Shown here: in pieces, positions 50,385 to 59,151 of the stretch
How positions within the stretch are numbered: the stretch's first letter is position 1
Layout: each line of letters starts with the position of its first letter
Assembly: GCF_019396345.1 (NCBI RefSeq)
Contig: NZ_JAHKRM010000018.1
Location: 1 to 64,000, forward strand
DNA length: 64,000 bases
From: Nonomuraea guangzhouensis
GTDB taxonomy: Bacteria; Actinomycetota; Actinomycetes; Streptosporangiales; Streptosporangiaceae
Reading direction: 5' to 3'
Made by a program: the position numbers and the translations under genes
The notes under the pieces: model-generated
The model's input: the letters and a program-made list of their open reading frames with translations, nothing else
Told to the model about the DNA's origin: nothing
Databases searched by the model: none

Positions 50385-51715
50385 ACACGTTCGATCCTGG
50401 CTTTCTCTGGGGGGCCGCCACCTCGAGCTACCAGATCGAGGGGGCGTCCGCCGAGGACGGACGCGAGCCTTCGATCTGGGATGTCTTCGCCGCGCAGCCC
50501 GGCAACGTGCGCGACGGCGACACCGGCGATGTCGCCTGTGACCACTACCACCGCTACCGCGACGACGTCGCCCTCATGGCCGAGCTCGGCCTGCGCGCCT
50601 ACCGCTTCTCCGTGGCCTGGCCGCGGGTGCAGCCGCGCGGATCGGGGGCCGTCAACCAGCGCGGCCTGGACTTCTACCGGCGCCTCGTGGACGAGCTGCT
50701 GAGCCGCCGGATCGAGCCGTGGCCGACGCTGTACCACTGGGACCTGCCCCAGCCGCTGGAGGACGCCGGTGGCTGGGCCGCGCGGGACACGGCCCTGCGC
50801 TTCGCCGACTACGCCGCCGCCGTGCACGACGCGCTGGCCGACAGGGTGACGAACTGGACCACGCTCAACGAACCCTGGTGCTCGGCCTTCCTCGGGTACG
50901 CCACCGGAGAGCACGCGCCCGGCCGGCGTGAGCCGGCCGCCGCCATCCGTGCCGTGCACCATCTGCTGCTCGGTCACGGCATGGCCGCGAGCGCCATGAG
51001 CGGCTCACGGGTCGGCATCACGCTGAACCCCACCCAGGTGAGCCCGGCCACCGGCTCGGCCGAGGACCTGGACGCCGCGCGCCGCATCGACGGCGTGGCC
51101 AACCGGATCTTCCTGGACCCGCTGTTCCGGGCCGCCTACCCCGCGGACGTGGTCGAGGACCTGACCGAGGTGACCGGCTTCGAGCACGTCCGTGACGGCG
51201 ACCTGAAGGTGATCGCCGCGCCGCTGGACTTCCTCGGCGTCAACTACTACACCCCGGCCATCGTCTCCGGCGACGGTCCCGCCCATCCACCGGCCAAGCC
51301 GAGCCCATACGTCGGGGCGGAGACGGTGCGGTTCGTCGACGGCGGGCGGCCGCGGACCACCATGGGATGGGAGGTCGACGAGAGCGGGCTGTCCGACCTG
51401 CTCGTACGGCTCGCCCGCGACTACCCGGTGACCGCCCTCTACGTCACCGAGAACGGCGCGGCCTACGACGACGAGGCGCACGACGCCGACCGGATCGCCT
51501 ACCTCGACGGCCACCTGCGCGCCTGCCACGACGCCGTGGCGAAGGGAGTGCCGCTGCGCGGCTATTTCGCCTGGTCTCTGCTGGACAACTTCGAGTGGGC
51601 GTACGGGTACTCCCAGCGGTTCGGCCTGGTTCACGTCGACTTCGCCACGCAGCGCCGTACCCCCAAGGACAGCGCGCGCTGGTACGCCGAGGTGATCAGG
51701 CGCGGTGGGTTGTGA
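50381..51715 (+). CDS. bglC: GH1 beta-glucosidase
   Basis: The 444-residue intracellular enzyme has the GH1 hallmarks: FLWGAATSSYQIEGA at the start, acid/base Glu164 in LNEPW and nucleophile Glu357 in VTENGAAY, then SLLDNFEWAYGYSQRFGLVHVD. It has no signal peptide, as expected for hydrolysing imported cellobiose to glucose. GTG start at 50381 in a GTGA overlap with cebG, and its own stop overlaps the next LacI gene by 4 bp, so a repressor gene is co-transcribed. Confidence 0.94.
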   Translation: MNTFDPGFLWGAATSSYQIEGASAEDGREPSIWDVFAAQPGNVRDGDTGDVACDHYHRYRDDVALMAELGLRAYRFSVAWPRVQPRGSGAVNQRGLDFYRRLVDELLSRRIEPWPTLYHWDLPQPLEDAGGWAARDTALRFADYAAAVHDALADRVTNWTTLNEPWCSAFLGYATGEHAPGRREPAAAIRAVHHLLLGHGMAASAMSGSRVGITLNPTQVSPATGSAEDLDAARRIDGVANRIFLDPLFRAAYPADVVEDLTEVTGFEHVRDGDLKVIAAPLDFLGVNYYTPAIVSGDGPAHPPAKPSPYVGAETVRFVDGGRPRTTMGWEVDESGLSDLLVRLARDYPVTALYVTENGAAYDDEAHDADRIAYLDGHLRACHDAVAKGVPLRGYFAWSLLDNFEWAYGYSQRFGLVHVDFATQRRTPKDSARWYAEVIRRGGL

Positions 51716-52704
51716 GACCCACGATCGAGCAGGTGGCCGCGCACGCGGGGGTCGGCCGGAGCACGGTCTCCCGCGTGCTCAACGACTCCTCCAAGGTACG
51801 TCCGCAGACCAGGCTCACCGTGCAGAAGGCCATCGAGGAGTTGCGCTACACCCCCAATCGGGCCGCGCGTTCGCTGGTCACCCGGCGCACGGACACGGTC
51901 GCGCTGGTCATCTCCGAGTCTCCCGAGCGGGTTTTCAGCGACCCGTTCTTCGCGGGCGTCGTACGCGGCATCGCTGCGCAGCTGACGTCGTCCGGCAAGC
52001 AGCTGCTGATGACCATGGCCCGGTCGAGCAGCGAGCGGTCAGCCTTGGAGGCCTATCTCGGGGGCGGCCACGTGGACGGGGTCCTGCTGCTCTCGCTGCA
52101 CCATGAGGATCCGCTCCCGTCCCACCTGGGAGAGCTCGGGGTCCCGGCGGTGCTGGGCGGCAGGCCGCTCGATCCCGCTCTCGCCGCTCATGTCGTGGAC
52201 GTGGACAACCAGGCGGGAGCGTACCTGGCGGTGCGGCACCTGGTCGAGCGGGGACGGCGCCGGATCGCGACCATCACGGGGCCGATGGACATGCTCGTCA
52301 GCCTCCACCGGCTGGGGGGCTATCGTGATGGCCTGACCGCCTCCGGGATCGAGGAGAGTTCCGATCTCGTGGCGGGCGGGGACTTCGGTGAGCGGAGCGG
52401 TGCCGTGGCCATGCGGGCACTGCTGGCCCGCAGGCCCGACCTCGACGCGGTCTTCGCCGCCTCCGACCTGATGGCCCTGGGCGCGCTGCGGGTGCTGCGC
52501 GAGGCGGGCCGCGCCGACGTAGCCGTCGTGGGCTTCGACGACTCACCCCTGGCCGAGCAGGCCGGGCTCACCTCGGTCCATCAGCCGGTCCAGGACATGG
52601 GCCGGGAGATGGTCCGCCTGCTGCTCATGCTGATCGGCGGCGGGGCACCGAGCCGATCGGTCCTCATCCTCACCCCACACCTCGCGACAAGGGAGACTTC
52701 ATGA
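51712..52704 (+). CDS. LacI family regulator, CelR/CebR-like, in the ceb operon
   Basis: The 330-residue repressor has HTH TIEQVAAHAGVGRSTVSRVL and hinge YTPNRAARSLVTRRTDTVAL, close to CelR of Thermobifida. The sensor domain ends with VAVVGFDDSPLAEQAGLTS. It starts at GTG in a GTGA overlap with bglC and overlaps the aldo/keto reductase gene by 4 bp. A second CebR-like gene lies 1 kb downstream; which one controls the 14-bp boxes cannot be told from sequence. Confidence 0.88.
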   Translation: MRPTIEQVAAHAGVGRSTVSRVLNDSSKVRPQTRLTVQKAIEELRYTPNRAARSLVTRRTDTVALVISESPERVFSDPFFAGVVRGIAAQLTSSGKQLLMTMARSSSERSALEAYLGGGHVDGVLLLSLHHEDPLPSHLGELGVPAVLGGRPLDPALAAHVVDVDNQAGAYLAVRHLVERGRRRIATITGPMDMLVSLHRLGGYRDGLTASGIEESSDLVAGGDFGERSGAVAMRALLARRPDLDAVFAASDLMALGALRVLREAGRADVAVVGFDDSPLAEQAGLTSVHQPVQDMGREMVRLLLMLIGGGAPSRSVLILTPHLATRETS

Positions 52705-53663
52705 AATTTCGTCATCTTGGGCACAGCGGGCTCATGGTCAGCGAGATCGCCTACGGCAACTGGCTCACCGAGGACACCGTAGAACCCTGCGTGCACGCCG
52801 CCCTCGACGCCGGGATCACCACGTTCGACACCGCCGACGCCTATGCCGAGACCCGCGCCGAGGAGGCGCTCGGCCAGGCGCTGCGGGGCGTCCGCCGCGA
52901 TTCGGTGGAGATCCTCACCAAGATCTACTGGCCCACCGGCCCCGGCCCCAACGACCGCGGCCTGTCCCGCAAGCACATCATGCGCTCGATCGACGGCTCC
53001 CTGCGCCGTCTCGGCACCGACTACGTGGATCTCTACCAGGCGCACCGCTACGACTACGCCACCCCCTTGGAGGAGACCCTGCGGGCCTTCGACGACCTGG
53101 TGCGGAGCGGCAAGGTCCTGTACGTCGGCGTCTCCGACTGGACGGCGGATCAGCTCGCCGACGCGCTGCGCATCGCCGACGACCTGGGCCTGGACCGGAT
53201 CGTGTCCAACCAGCCGCAGTACAACATGCTCCGCAGGGTCATCGAACCAGAGATCCTCCCGCTGTGCGCCAAGGAAGGTATCGGCCAGCTCGTCTACCAG
53301 CCGATGGCCCAGGGTGTGCTGGCCGGGCGCTACTCCCCCGGCCAGGCGCCGCCCGCCGAGGCGCGCAGGGAGTTCGTGGACCGTCTGCTCACCGACGACG
53401 TCCTGACGCGCGTGGAGCGGCTCCGCCCGATCGCGGGGGACCTCGGGCTGACCATGGCGCAGCTGGCGATCGCCTGGGTGCTGCGCGGCCTGGAGATCTC
53501 GGCCGCGATCGTCGGCGGCTCGCGGCCCGAACAGGTGCGCGACAGTGCGGCGGCATCCGGGGTGACCCTTGGAGACGACGTGCTCGGGGCGATCGACGAG
53601 ATCTTGGACGATGTGGTGGAACGCGTGGCCGACGGGCCCTTCAGCCCTCTCACAAGGGCCTGA
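52701..53663 (+). CDS. Aldo/keto reductase
   Basis: The 320-residue protein has the AKR tetrad: Asp in TFDTADAYAE, Tyr in the same segment, Lys in EILTKIYW and His in LYQAHRYD. It resembles voltage-gated K+ channel beta-type AKRs (LRRLGTDYVDLYQAHRYD pattern, SNQPQYNML, AIVGGSRPEQV). It reduces or oxidises a sugar-type carbonyl with NADPH. It is translated with a 4-bp overlap after a repressor gene in the cellobiose operon, which suggests use of an oxidised cello-oligosaccharide or glucose product. Confidence 0.88.
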   Translation: MKFRHLGHSGLMVSEIAYGNWLTEDTVEPCVHAALDAGITTFDTADAYAETRAEEALGQALRGVRRDSVEILTKIYWPTGPGPNDRGLSRKHIMRSIDGSLRRLGTDYVDLYQAHRYDYATPLEETLRAFDDLVRSGKVLYVGVSDWTADQLADALRIADDLGLDRIVSNQPQYNMLRRVIEPEILPLCAKEGIGQLVYQPMAQGVLAGRYSPGQAPPAEARREFVDRLLTDDVLTRVERLRPIAGDLGLTMAQLAIAWVLRGLEISAAIVGGSRPEQVRDSAAASGVTLGDDVLGAIDEILDDVVERVADGPFSPLTRA

Positions 53664-53670
53664 TCACCGT

Positions 53671-53684
53671 TGGGAGCGCTCACA
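53671..53684. promoter_or_regulatory. CebR-like box (TGGGAGCGCTCACA)
   Basis: Matches the CebR consensus at 13 of 14 positions. It lies 8 bp after the aldo/keto reductase stop and 62 bp before the start of the second LacI gene. Confidence 0.75.
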
Positions 53685-53728
53685 GACTGGAAGCCTGATA
53701 ACCTCCAACTGACCAGCATGTACACACT

Positions 53729-53742
53729 TGGGAGCGCTCCTA
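53729..53742. promoter_or_regulatory. CebR-like box (TGGGAGCGCTCCTA)
   Basis: Matches the consensus at 13 of 14 positions and ends three bases before the ATG at 53746. With the box 58 bp upstream it gives a tandem operator for the LacI gene, a sign of tight autoregulation. Confidence 0.8.
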
Positions 53743-53745
53743 AAA

Positions 53746-54747
53746 ATGACGGATCGGCAGCCGACGCTGGACGAGGTGGCCCGGCGGGCGGGCGTGTCCA
53801 GGGGCACGGTGTCCCGGGTGATCAACAACGCCCCGCATGTTAGCCGGGCCGCGCGGCAGGCCGTGGAGCGGGCCATCAAGGACCTGGACTACGTGCCCAA
53901 CGTCGCCGCCCGCTCCCTGGCCACCCAGCGCAGTGGTGCTGTTGTGCTGGCTGTCTCCAGCGACGACCAGGCCCTGTTCACCAACCCCTTCTTCGCCGAG
54001 GTCATCGTCGGGGTGAACGCCGCCCTGGAGGAGACCGACCTTGAGCTGCTGCTGATCCTGGCCGCCTCCGAGCGCGGCCGGAACCGGCTGGCCCGTGTCC
54101 TGCAGTCACGCAGGGCCGACGGTGTCATGCTGCTGGCCCTGCGGGAGAACGACCCTCTGGCGAAGGTGGCCGCCGAAGGCGGCGTCCCCGTGGTGCACGG
54201 CGGACGTTCCCTGGGCGGCTCCCACCACTGGTACGTGGACGCCGACAACCGCGACGGCGCGCGCCAGGCGGCCGAATATCTGATCTCCATCGGCCGCACC
54301 CGGATCGCGACCATCACCGGGCCGCTCGACATGCACGTCGGCGTATCCCGCTACCTGGGCTTCCGCGAGGCGCTGGCACTGGCCGGACTCGGGGACGAGC
54401 GGGTCGCGCACGGCGACTTCACCGAGGCGAGCGGAGCCGCCGCGATGGCTCGCCTGCTGACCGACCATCCGGACCTCGACGCCGTGCTGATCGCCTCCGA
54501 CGAGATGGCCGTGGGCGCGCTCGGCGTGCTGAAAGAGCGCGGCCGGGCCGTACCCGGCGAGATCGCGGTCGTGGGGTTCGACGACGTGGTGACCGCCCGG
54601 CACACCCATCCCACCCTCACCACGGTGCGCCAGCCCATCAAGGCCCTCGGCCGCGAGATGATCCGCATGCTGCTCGCCCTGATCCGCGGCGAGCAGCCCA
54701 CCCCACTCATCCTCCCCACCGAACTGGTCATCCGCGAATCCGCCTGA
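53746..54747 (+). CDS. cebR: LacI family repressor, CebR-like, autoregulated
   Basis: The 333-residue repressor has HTH TLDEVARRAGVSRGTVSRVI and hinge YVPNVAARSLATQRSGAVVL. I use ATG 53746; a TTG at 53728 would lie inside an operator. There is no clear ribosome site between box and ATG, so the message may be leaderless or start very close. Two CebR boxes lie directly upstream. The sensor half ends IAVVGFDDVVTARHTHPTLT. The symbol reflects the operator context; the paralogue at 51712 is the other candidate. Confidence 0.85.
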   Translation: MTDRQPTLDEVARRAGVSRGTVSRVINNAPHVSRAARQAVERAIKDLDYVPNVAARSLATQRSGAVVLAVSSDDQALFTNPFFAEVIVGVNAALEETDLELLLILAASERGRNRLARVLQSRRADGVMLLALRENDPLAKVAAEGGVPVVHGGRSLGGSHHWYVDADNRDGARQAAEYLISIGRTRIATITGPLDMHVGVSRYLGFREALALAGLGDERVAHGDFTEASGAAAMARLLTDHPDLDAVLIASDEMAVGALGVLKERGRAVPGEIAVVGFDDVVTARHTHPTLTTVRQPIKALGREMIRMLLALIRGEQPTPLILPTELVIRESA

Positions 54748-54811
54748 ACCCGAATCACGGCACGGCCCGCGGCTCCAGGTCGTGACCGCACCGTTCGTCA
54801 ACCGCCACCGG

Positions 54812-56338
54812 TCACGTGCTCGGCCGCTGGGATGCGGCCGTGTGGGCGTCGGCCAGGGTTTGGGCGAGGACGCGTACCGCCGATCGGATCCGCTCCTGTG
54901 ACAGGTGGGTGTATCCCAGGACGATCGCGTTGCCGGGTACGGAGGTCTCGGCGTAGCCGGACAGCGGGCGAAGGTCCAGACCTCGGGCGACGCCACGCGC
55001 GGCGATCTCCTGGGCGGAGATGCCGTGCAGCGCGGCCAGGACGTGCATACCCACGGATATCGGCTCCGGGCGGATGGCGTCGCCGATCTGGCGGTCGAGT
55101 TCGTCGATGAGGAGCCGCTGGCGCTCGCCGTACACGCCGCGCATGCGCGTGATGTGCTGGGCGAGGTGCCCTTCGGAGATGAAGTCCGCGGCGGCGGCCT
55201 GCACCGCGAGCGGCACGGACAGCGACATCGTGACGGCGGCCGAGGCGAGCGCGTCCGCGATGGCGGCGGGCGCCACCACGTAGCCCAGGCGCAGACCCGG
55301 GTAGGTGATTTTGTTGAGGGTGCCGATGTACACGACCGATTGGCGATCGTCGAGGCCCTGCAGGGCGGTCAGCGGCCGGTTGTCGTAGCAGAATTCGCTG
55401 TCGTAGTCATCCTCCAGGATCCACGCGTCGTTGCGCGCGGCCCAGTCGAGTAGCTGCAGGCGCCGCCGGAGCCTCATGACGATGCCGGTCGGGAGCTGGT
55501 GAGAAGGCATCACGTAGGCGGCGCGCGCACGTGGCGCCAGGCGTTCGGCCGCGTTCACGTCGATTCCCCCGTCGTCGATCGGCACGGGTACGACGTTCGC
55601 CCCGGCGAATGCCAGGGCCGTTCGCGCCTCGGGGTAGCCGGGGTCCTCGCACCACACGTCGTCGCCGGGATCGAGCAGCGCATGAGCGCAGAGGAAGATG
55701 GCCTGCCGCGCACCGGACACGACGATGATCCGATCAGGGTCGGCCGTGACCCCACGCGAGAGTGTGAGGTGCGCCGCGAGTGCCTGCCGCAGTTCGAGCA
55801 GCCCGGCGGGGTCGGGTGAGGCGCTCCATGACTTCGGTGCGCGGGCGTGCCGCGCCAGCATCCTCGCCCACAGCCGATGCGGAAACAGCTCCACATCGGG
55901 TTCGCAGGGAGTGAACGCCATCGGCCGGCCCGCGAACGTCTCGCTCAGGGAGGTGGGGGCGGCTGACGCCAGACGCATCCGCCGCGCCGGTCGGCGGCGC
56001 GGATCGGCACTCGGCGGGCGTTCGGCTCGGCCGCCCGCGCCCAGACCGGAGAGCTGAGGACTGACATAGGTGCCGGACCCGGTCCGGCGCTCGATGAAGC
56101 CCTCGGCCGCGAGTTGATCGAACGCTTCCACCACGGTCGAGCGGGAAATGCCGAGCGAGCCGGCGAGCGTACGGGTGGATGGCAGGCGCGCGCCCGGCTC
56201 GAACTGCCCGTTCAAAATAGCCGCCCTGAACCCCTGGTGCAGCCGCCAGCGCAGGGGCCTTCCGCTCTCTTGGGCGAGTGGAATGACCAAGGGCGGGAAA
56301 GCGGCCGGTGGGCGAGGCACGATAGTGGACTGCTCCAT
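54812..56338 (-). CDS. MocR/PdxR family regulator (GntR plus aminotransferase fusion)
   Basis: The 508-residue protein joins a GntR winged helix (about 25-100; ILNGQFEPGARLPSTRTLAG and LGISRSTVVEAFDQLAAEGF) to a class I aminotransferase-like domain (after about 150; VVSGARQAIFLCAHALLDPG). The PLP Lys lies in YIGTLNKITYPGLRLGYVV, where most relatives have GTFSKTLFPG. Such regulators sense PLP or an amino compound that reacts with it. It is divergent from the SIS/nitrilase operon with a short shared promoter and is its likely regulator. Confidence 0.9.
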   Translation of the reverse strand: MEQSTIVPRPPAAFPPLVIPLAQESGRPLRWRLHQGFRAAILNGQFEPGARLPSTRTLAGSLGISRSTVVEAFDQLAAEGFIERRTGSGTYVSPQLSGLGAGGRAERPPSADPRRRPARRMRLASAAPTSLSETFAGRPMAFTPCEPDVELFPHRLWARMLARHARAPKSWSASPDPAGLLELRQALAAHLTLSRGVTADPDRIIVVSGARQAIFLCAHALLDPGDDVWCEDPGYPEARTALAFAGANVVPVPIDDGGIDVNAAERLAPRARAAYVMPSHQLPTGIVMRLRRRLQLLDWAARNDAWILEDDYDSEFCYDNRPLTALQGLDDRQSVVYIGTLNKITYPGLRLGYVVAPAAIADALASAAVTMSLSVPLAVQAAAADFISEGHLAQHITRMRGVYGERQRLLIDELDRQIGDAIRPEPISVGMHVLAALHGISAQEIAARGVARGLDLRPLSGYAETSVPGNAIVLGYTHLSQERIRSAVRVLAQTLADAHTAASQRPST

Positions 56339-56344
56339 CGCGGA

Positions 56345-56371
56345 TAAGTGGACCTGTTGGGATTACCACTT
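56345..56371. promoter_or_regulatory. Inverted repeat, candidate MocR operator
   Basis: TAAGTGG (56345-56351) faces CCACTT (56366-56371). AAGTGG-type half-sites are the usual targets of MocR/PdxR proteins. It lies between the MocR start at 56338 and the SIS gene start at 56373, so binding would control both promoters. Confidence 0.6.
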
Positions 56372-56372
56372 T

Positions 56373-57392
56373 ATGCGTACGGTCTCGCCCATGAAGTTCG
56401 CTCTGGACGACCAGATCGCCGCACAGCCGGACATGGTCGCGAAATTGCTCACCGTCGACCCGCCTCGCCTGGACGGAGGCCGGCCGATCATCTTCACGGG
56501 AATCGGCACCTCGCTGCACGCCGCGCGAATCGCCGCGGCGTGGACGTGGCACGTCTCCGGTGGCCGTGTCCGAGCGGCGGCAGTCGACGCGCACGACCTG
56601 GCGCTGTGCTATCCGCTGACCGCCGAGGATCAAGTGGTGGTGATCAGCCATCGCGGTTACAAGCGGTATCCGAGCGCCGCGCTCGACAAGGCACGCGCGG
56701 CCGGTGCCGCCACGATCGCGATCGTGGGGGCGGACGCTCCTGATCAGCCCGCCGACGTCGTCGCGCGTACGTGCCCCAATGAGACGGCCGGTACCTTCAC
56801 CGTTTCCTACCTGTCGTCGCTGGCTGTGCTGGCCGGGATGGTGGCCGGTCTGGAAGGGCCGCATCGGGAGCGGTTCGCGGCCGCGCTGCGGACCGTGCCC
56901 GAGGCGCTGAAGCTGACCCTGGCCGAGCCCGCTCCGATCCAGGTCGCCGAGGGCTGCGCTGCCAGTGAGCCGCTGCTGCTGGTCGGCTTCGATCTCGACG
57001 CGATCACCGCGGCCGAGGCCGCACTCAAGATCAAGGAAGGGGCCCGTCTGTGGACGGAGGCGATGTCCACGGAGTTCTCCCTGCATGGCACACCCGCCGC
57101 CTTCCGCGCCGGCATGAACGTCATCAGCATCACGCCAAGCGCCGACGACCAAGGACGGACGGAAACGCTGCGGGCGCTGCTGGCCAAGCTCGGCGCGACC
57201 GTGTGGACCAGCGGCGAGGACGGCGCAGACCTGAGGTTCGCACCGGTTGACCCGTGGATGCGGCCCTTCACGTCCATCGTGCCGTTGCAGCGGCTCACCG
57301 CGGAGCTCGCCCGGATACGCGGCACTGATCCCGACACCCTCCACGGCGGGGTGGAACCGTGGATGTCGGCCATGACCGAATTGACGTTGTGA
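56373..57392 (+). CDS. SIS domain protein (GlmS isomerase-domain-like)
   Basis: The 339-residue protein has two SIS sugar-isomerase domains (about 40-170 and 195-325). IIFTGIGTSLHAARIAA and VVVISHRGYKRYPSAAL are the first-domain phosphosugar loops; ALKIKEGARLWTEAMSTEFSLHG, cited here as IKEGARLWTEA, parallels the GlmS KExxYIxAEA helix. There is no glutaminase domain. Start ATG 56373 is taken; an ATG at 56391 (MKFALDDQ) is equally possible, since neither has a clear ribosome site. Presumed substrate: a phosphosugar or amino sugar, perhaps with an amide or nitrile removed by the nitrilase encoded downstream. Confidence 0.82.
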   Translation: MRTVSPMKFALDDQIAAQPDMVAKLLTVDPPRLDGGRPIIFTGIGTSLHAARIAAAWTWHVSGGRVRAAAVDAHDLALCYPLTAEDQVVVISHRGYKRYPSAALDKARAAGAATIAIVGADAPDQPADVVARTCPNETAGTFTVSYLSSLAVLAGMVAGLEGPHRERFAAALRTVPEALKLTLAEPAPIQVAEGCAASEPLLLVGFDLDAITAAEAALKIKEGARLWTEAMSTEFSLHGTPAAFRAGMNVISITPSADDQGRTETLRALLAKLGATVWTSGEDGADLRFAPVDPWMRPFTSIVPLQRLTAELARIRGTDPDTLHGGVEPWMSAMTELTL

Positions 57393-57394
57393 CC

Positions 57395-57898
57395 ATGACC
57401 CCTTCGCCGATTTTCTCGAACCCCCTCCCGCTGCCGACGGAGCCGTACCGGCCGCGTAGAACCGAATGGCTCGGGGTCACTGAGCGTGCGGGCTGGCGAC
57501 TGAAGCTCATCGCCATCGCGGCCGGCAGCGAGCTTCCCGGCGATGCCGAGACCGAAGCCGCGCTTGAGGCGGCCGAGCGAGACCTGCCGCAACCCGCGCG
57601 GTCCGGGACACGCCTGGGCGCCGGATTCCTTGTTCTGCATCGTGGCACTGAGGCACTGTGGGTGCTCGTGTGCTGGTGGGAGGCCGACATCCTGTACGAG
57701 CGGCTGTGGCGGGCCGACCTGGGCACGACGAACCTGCGGCCCGTACCGCCGGAGGGGCCCACGGCCTGCGTCTGGGAACTGCAGGCCATCGACCACGAAC
57801 GGCGAGCCTGGATCAGGTATGTCCTGGAGCGCCCCGCGACCCCAGACCTTTCCGGGTATCTCACGTCGGGGCCTGTCGCCGAGAGGACGGCGTCGTGA
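57395..57898 (+). CDS. Uncharacterised protein in the nitrilase operon
   Basis: The 167-residue protein has no family that I recognise. It has an aromatic-rich core (GAGFLVLHRGTEALWVLVC, WWEADILYERLWR) and no membrane segment or signal. The ATG at 57395 lies two bases after the SIS stop; GTG 57389 would overlap it. It overlaps the nitrilase start by 4 bp, so the two are translated together, and it may be a subunit or accessory factor for one of them. Confidence 0.75.
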   Translation: MTPSPIFSNPLPLPTEPYRPRRTEWLGVTERAGWRLKLIAIAAGSELPGDAETEAALEAAERDLPQPARSGTRLGAGFLVLHRGTEALWVLVCWWEADILYERLWRADLGTTNLRPVPPEGPTACVWELQAIDHERRAWIRYVLERPATPDLSGYLTSGPVAERTAS

Positions 57899-58794
57899 CG
57901 ACACGACGCGTCGCCGTCGTCCAGGCCGCGCCCCGCCTGTTCGATCTGCCGGAGACGCTGCGCCGTTTCCGGGACCTCCTGGCGCGGGCGGCCGCTGAGG
58001 GAACGCACCTCGTGGTGTTCCCCGAGGCGTTCATCGGCGGCTATCCCAAGGGCTCGACGTTCGGTGCGAGCGTGGGACGGCGCGACGACCAGGGACGCGC
58101 GCTGTTCGCGCGGTACCGCAGATCGGCGGTCGAGATCCCTGGTGAGGCGTTCGAGGAGATCAGCGCCGCGGTGGCGGCCCATGGGGTCCACGTGGTCGTC
58201 GGCGTCATCGAACGCGCCGGCCGTACCTTGTACTGCTCGGCACTGTTGTTCGCACCCGACGGCACGCTGCTGGCTCGCCACCGCAAGCTCGTACCCACGG
58301 GAACCGAACGCGTGATCTGGGGACGCGGCGCCGCACGCGACGTCATCGTCACGGACACGGACATCGGGCGCATCGGCCTGGCCATCTGCTGGGAAAGCTA
58401 CATGCCGCTCTACCGCACCGCCCTCTACCAGCGGGACGTGCAGATCTATTGCGCGCCCACGGTGGACGATCGCGACGTATGGACGTCGACCATGCGGCAC
58501 ATCGCCGTCGAGGGCCGTTGCTTCGTGCTCTCGGCCAACCAGTTCGCCGGCCGGAACGACTATCCGCACGACTTCGCCGCTACCGATTCGGCCGACGCGA
58601 TCATCCAAGGGGGCAGTTGCGTCGTGGACCCCTTCGGACGCCTGCTCGCCGGGCCGTCCTTCGGCAAGCAGGACATGCTCGTCGCCGACATCGACCTGGC
58701 CGTGCTCGACGGCGCTTACCTCGACCTGGATGTCGTCGGCCACTACGCACGCCCCGACATCTTCCAGTTCCGTACCTCTCCACCAGAGTCATAG
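57895..58794 (+). CDS. Nitrilase family carbon-nitrogen hydrolase
   Basis: The 299-residue protein has the Glu-Lys-Cys triad of the nitrilase superfamily: Glu44 in VVFPEAFIGGYPKG, Lys131 in HRKLVPTGTERVIWG and Cys165 in LAICWESYMPLYR. The ICWE context and GGYPKG loop match true nitrilases rather than amidases. It would convert a nitrile to the acid and ammonia. GTG start in a GTGA overlap. The organic nitrile substrate is unknown; the MocR regulator suggests an amino-compound inducer. Confidence 0.92.
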   Translation: MTTRRVAVVQAAPRLFDLPETLRRFRDLLARAAAEGTHLVVFPEAFIGGYPKGSTFGASVGRRDDQGRALFARYRRSAVEIPGEAFEEISAAVAAHGVHVVVGVIERAGRTLYCSALLFAPDGTLLARHRKLVPTGTERVIWGRGAARDVIVTDTDIGRIGLAICWESYMPLYRTALYQRDVQIYCAPTVDDRDVWTSTMRHIAVEGRCFVLSANQFAGRNDYPHDFAATDSADAIIQGGSCVVDPFGRLLAGPSFGKQDMLVADIDLAVLDGAYLDLDVVGHYARPDIFQFRTSPPES

Positions 58795-58799
58795 GAGAA

Positions 58800-58982
58800 A
58801 TGCACGCTGCCAGGATCGACCACAACGTCATCGACAACCCGCTCGGCGACCCCATGAACGACCTGGCTCACCGGACGGTGACCAGAGCCGCCTCGTTCAC
58901 GCCTCCTGCCACCGGAGCTGAGGAACTCCTCGATCCACCCCAGCTCGGCGATCAGCTCCAGGGTGGAGGGCTCAATATGTGA
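58800..58982 (+). CDS. Small ORF after the nitrilase gene
   Basis: A 60-codon frame begins at ATG 58800, five bases after the nitrilase stop and just after AGGAGAA. The product (MHAARIDHNVIDNPLGDPMN onward) is unlike anything I know. The ribosome site spacing is short but acceptable. It could be a real small protein of the operon or the start of a truncated gene. Confidence 0.35.
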   Translation: MHAARIDHNVIDNPLGDPMNDLAHRTVTRAASFTPPATGAEELLDPPQLGDQLQGGGLNM

Positions 58983-59151
58983 TCTGACGTGTGAAAACTC
59001 CCACTCCCCGGTGCCACTCGTCAGGGTGGCACCCTTCGCATTGGCGACTGACTGCCGGGCGAAGGGATCGTCCAGAGTCGGACAGCAGCGAGACGAAGCC
59101 GTGCCGCAGTTCGCGGGCACCAGTCCATTCCGATTCCCGCAGCATCCGTGA
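58983..59151. other. Intergenic stretch with unclear content
   Basis: This region separates two convergent units. A minus-strand frame runs through it (LVPANCGTASSRC, HIEPSTLELIAELGW), but it has no start signal or known family. I see no clear terminator. Confidence 0.3.
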
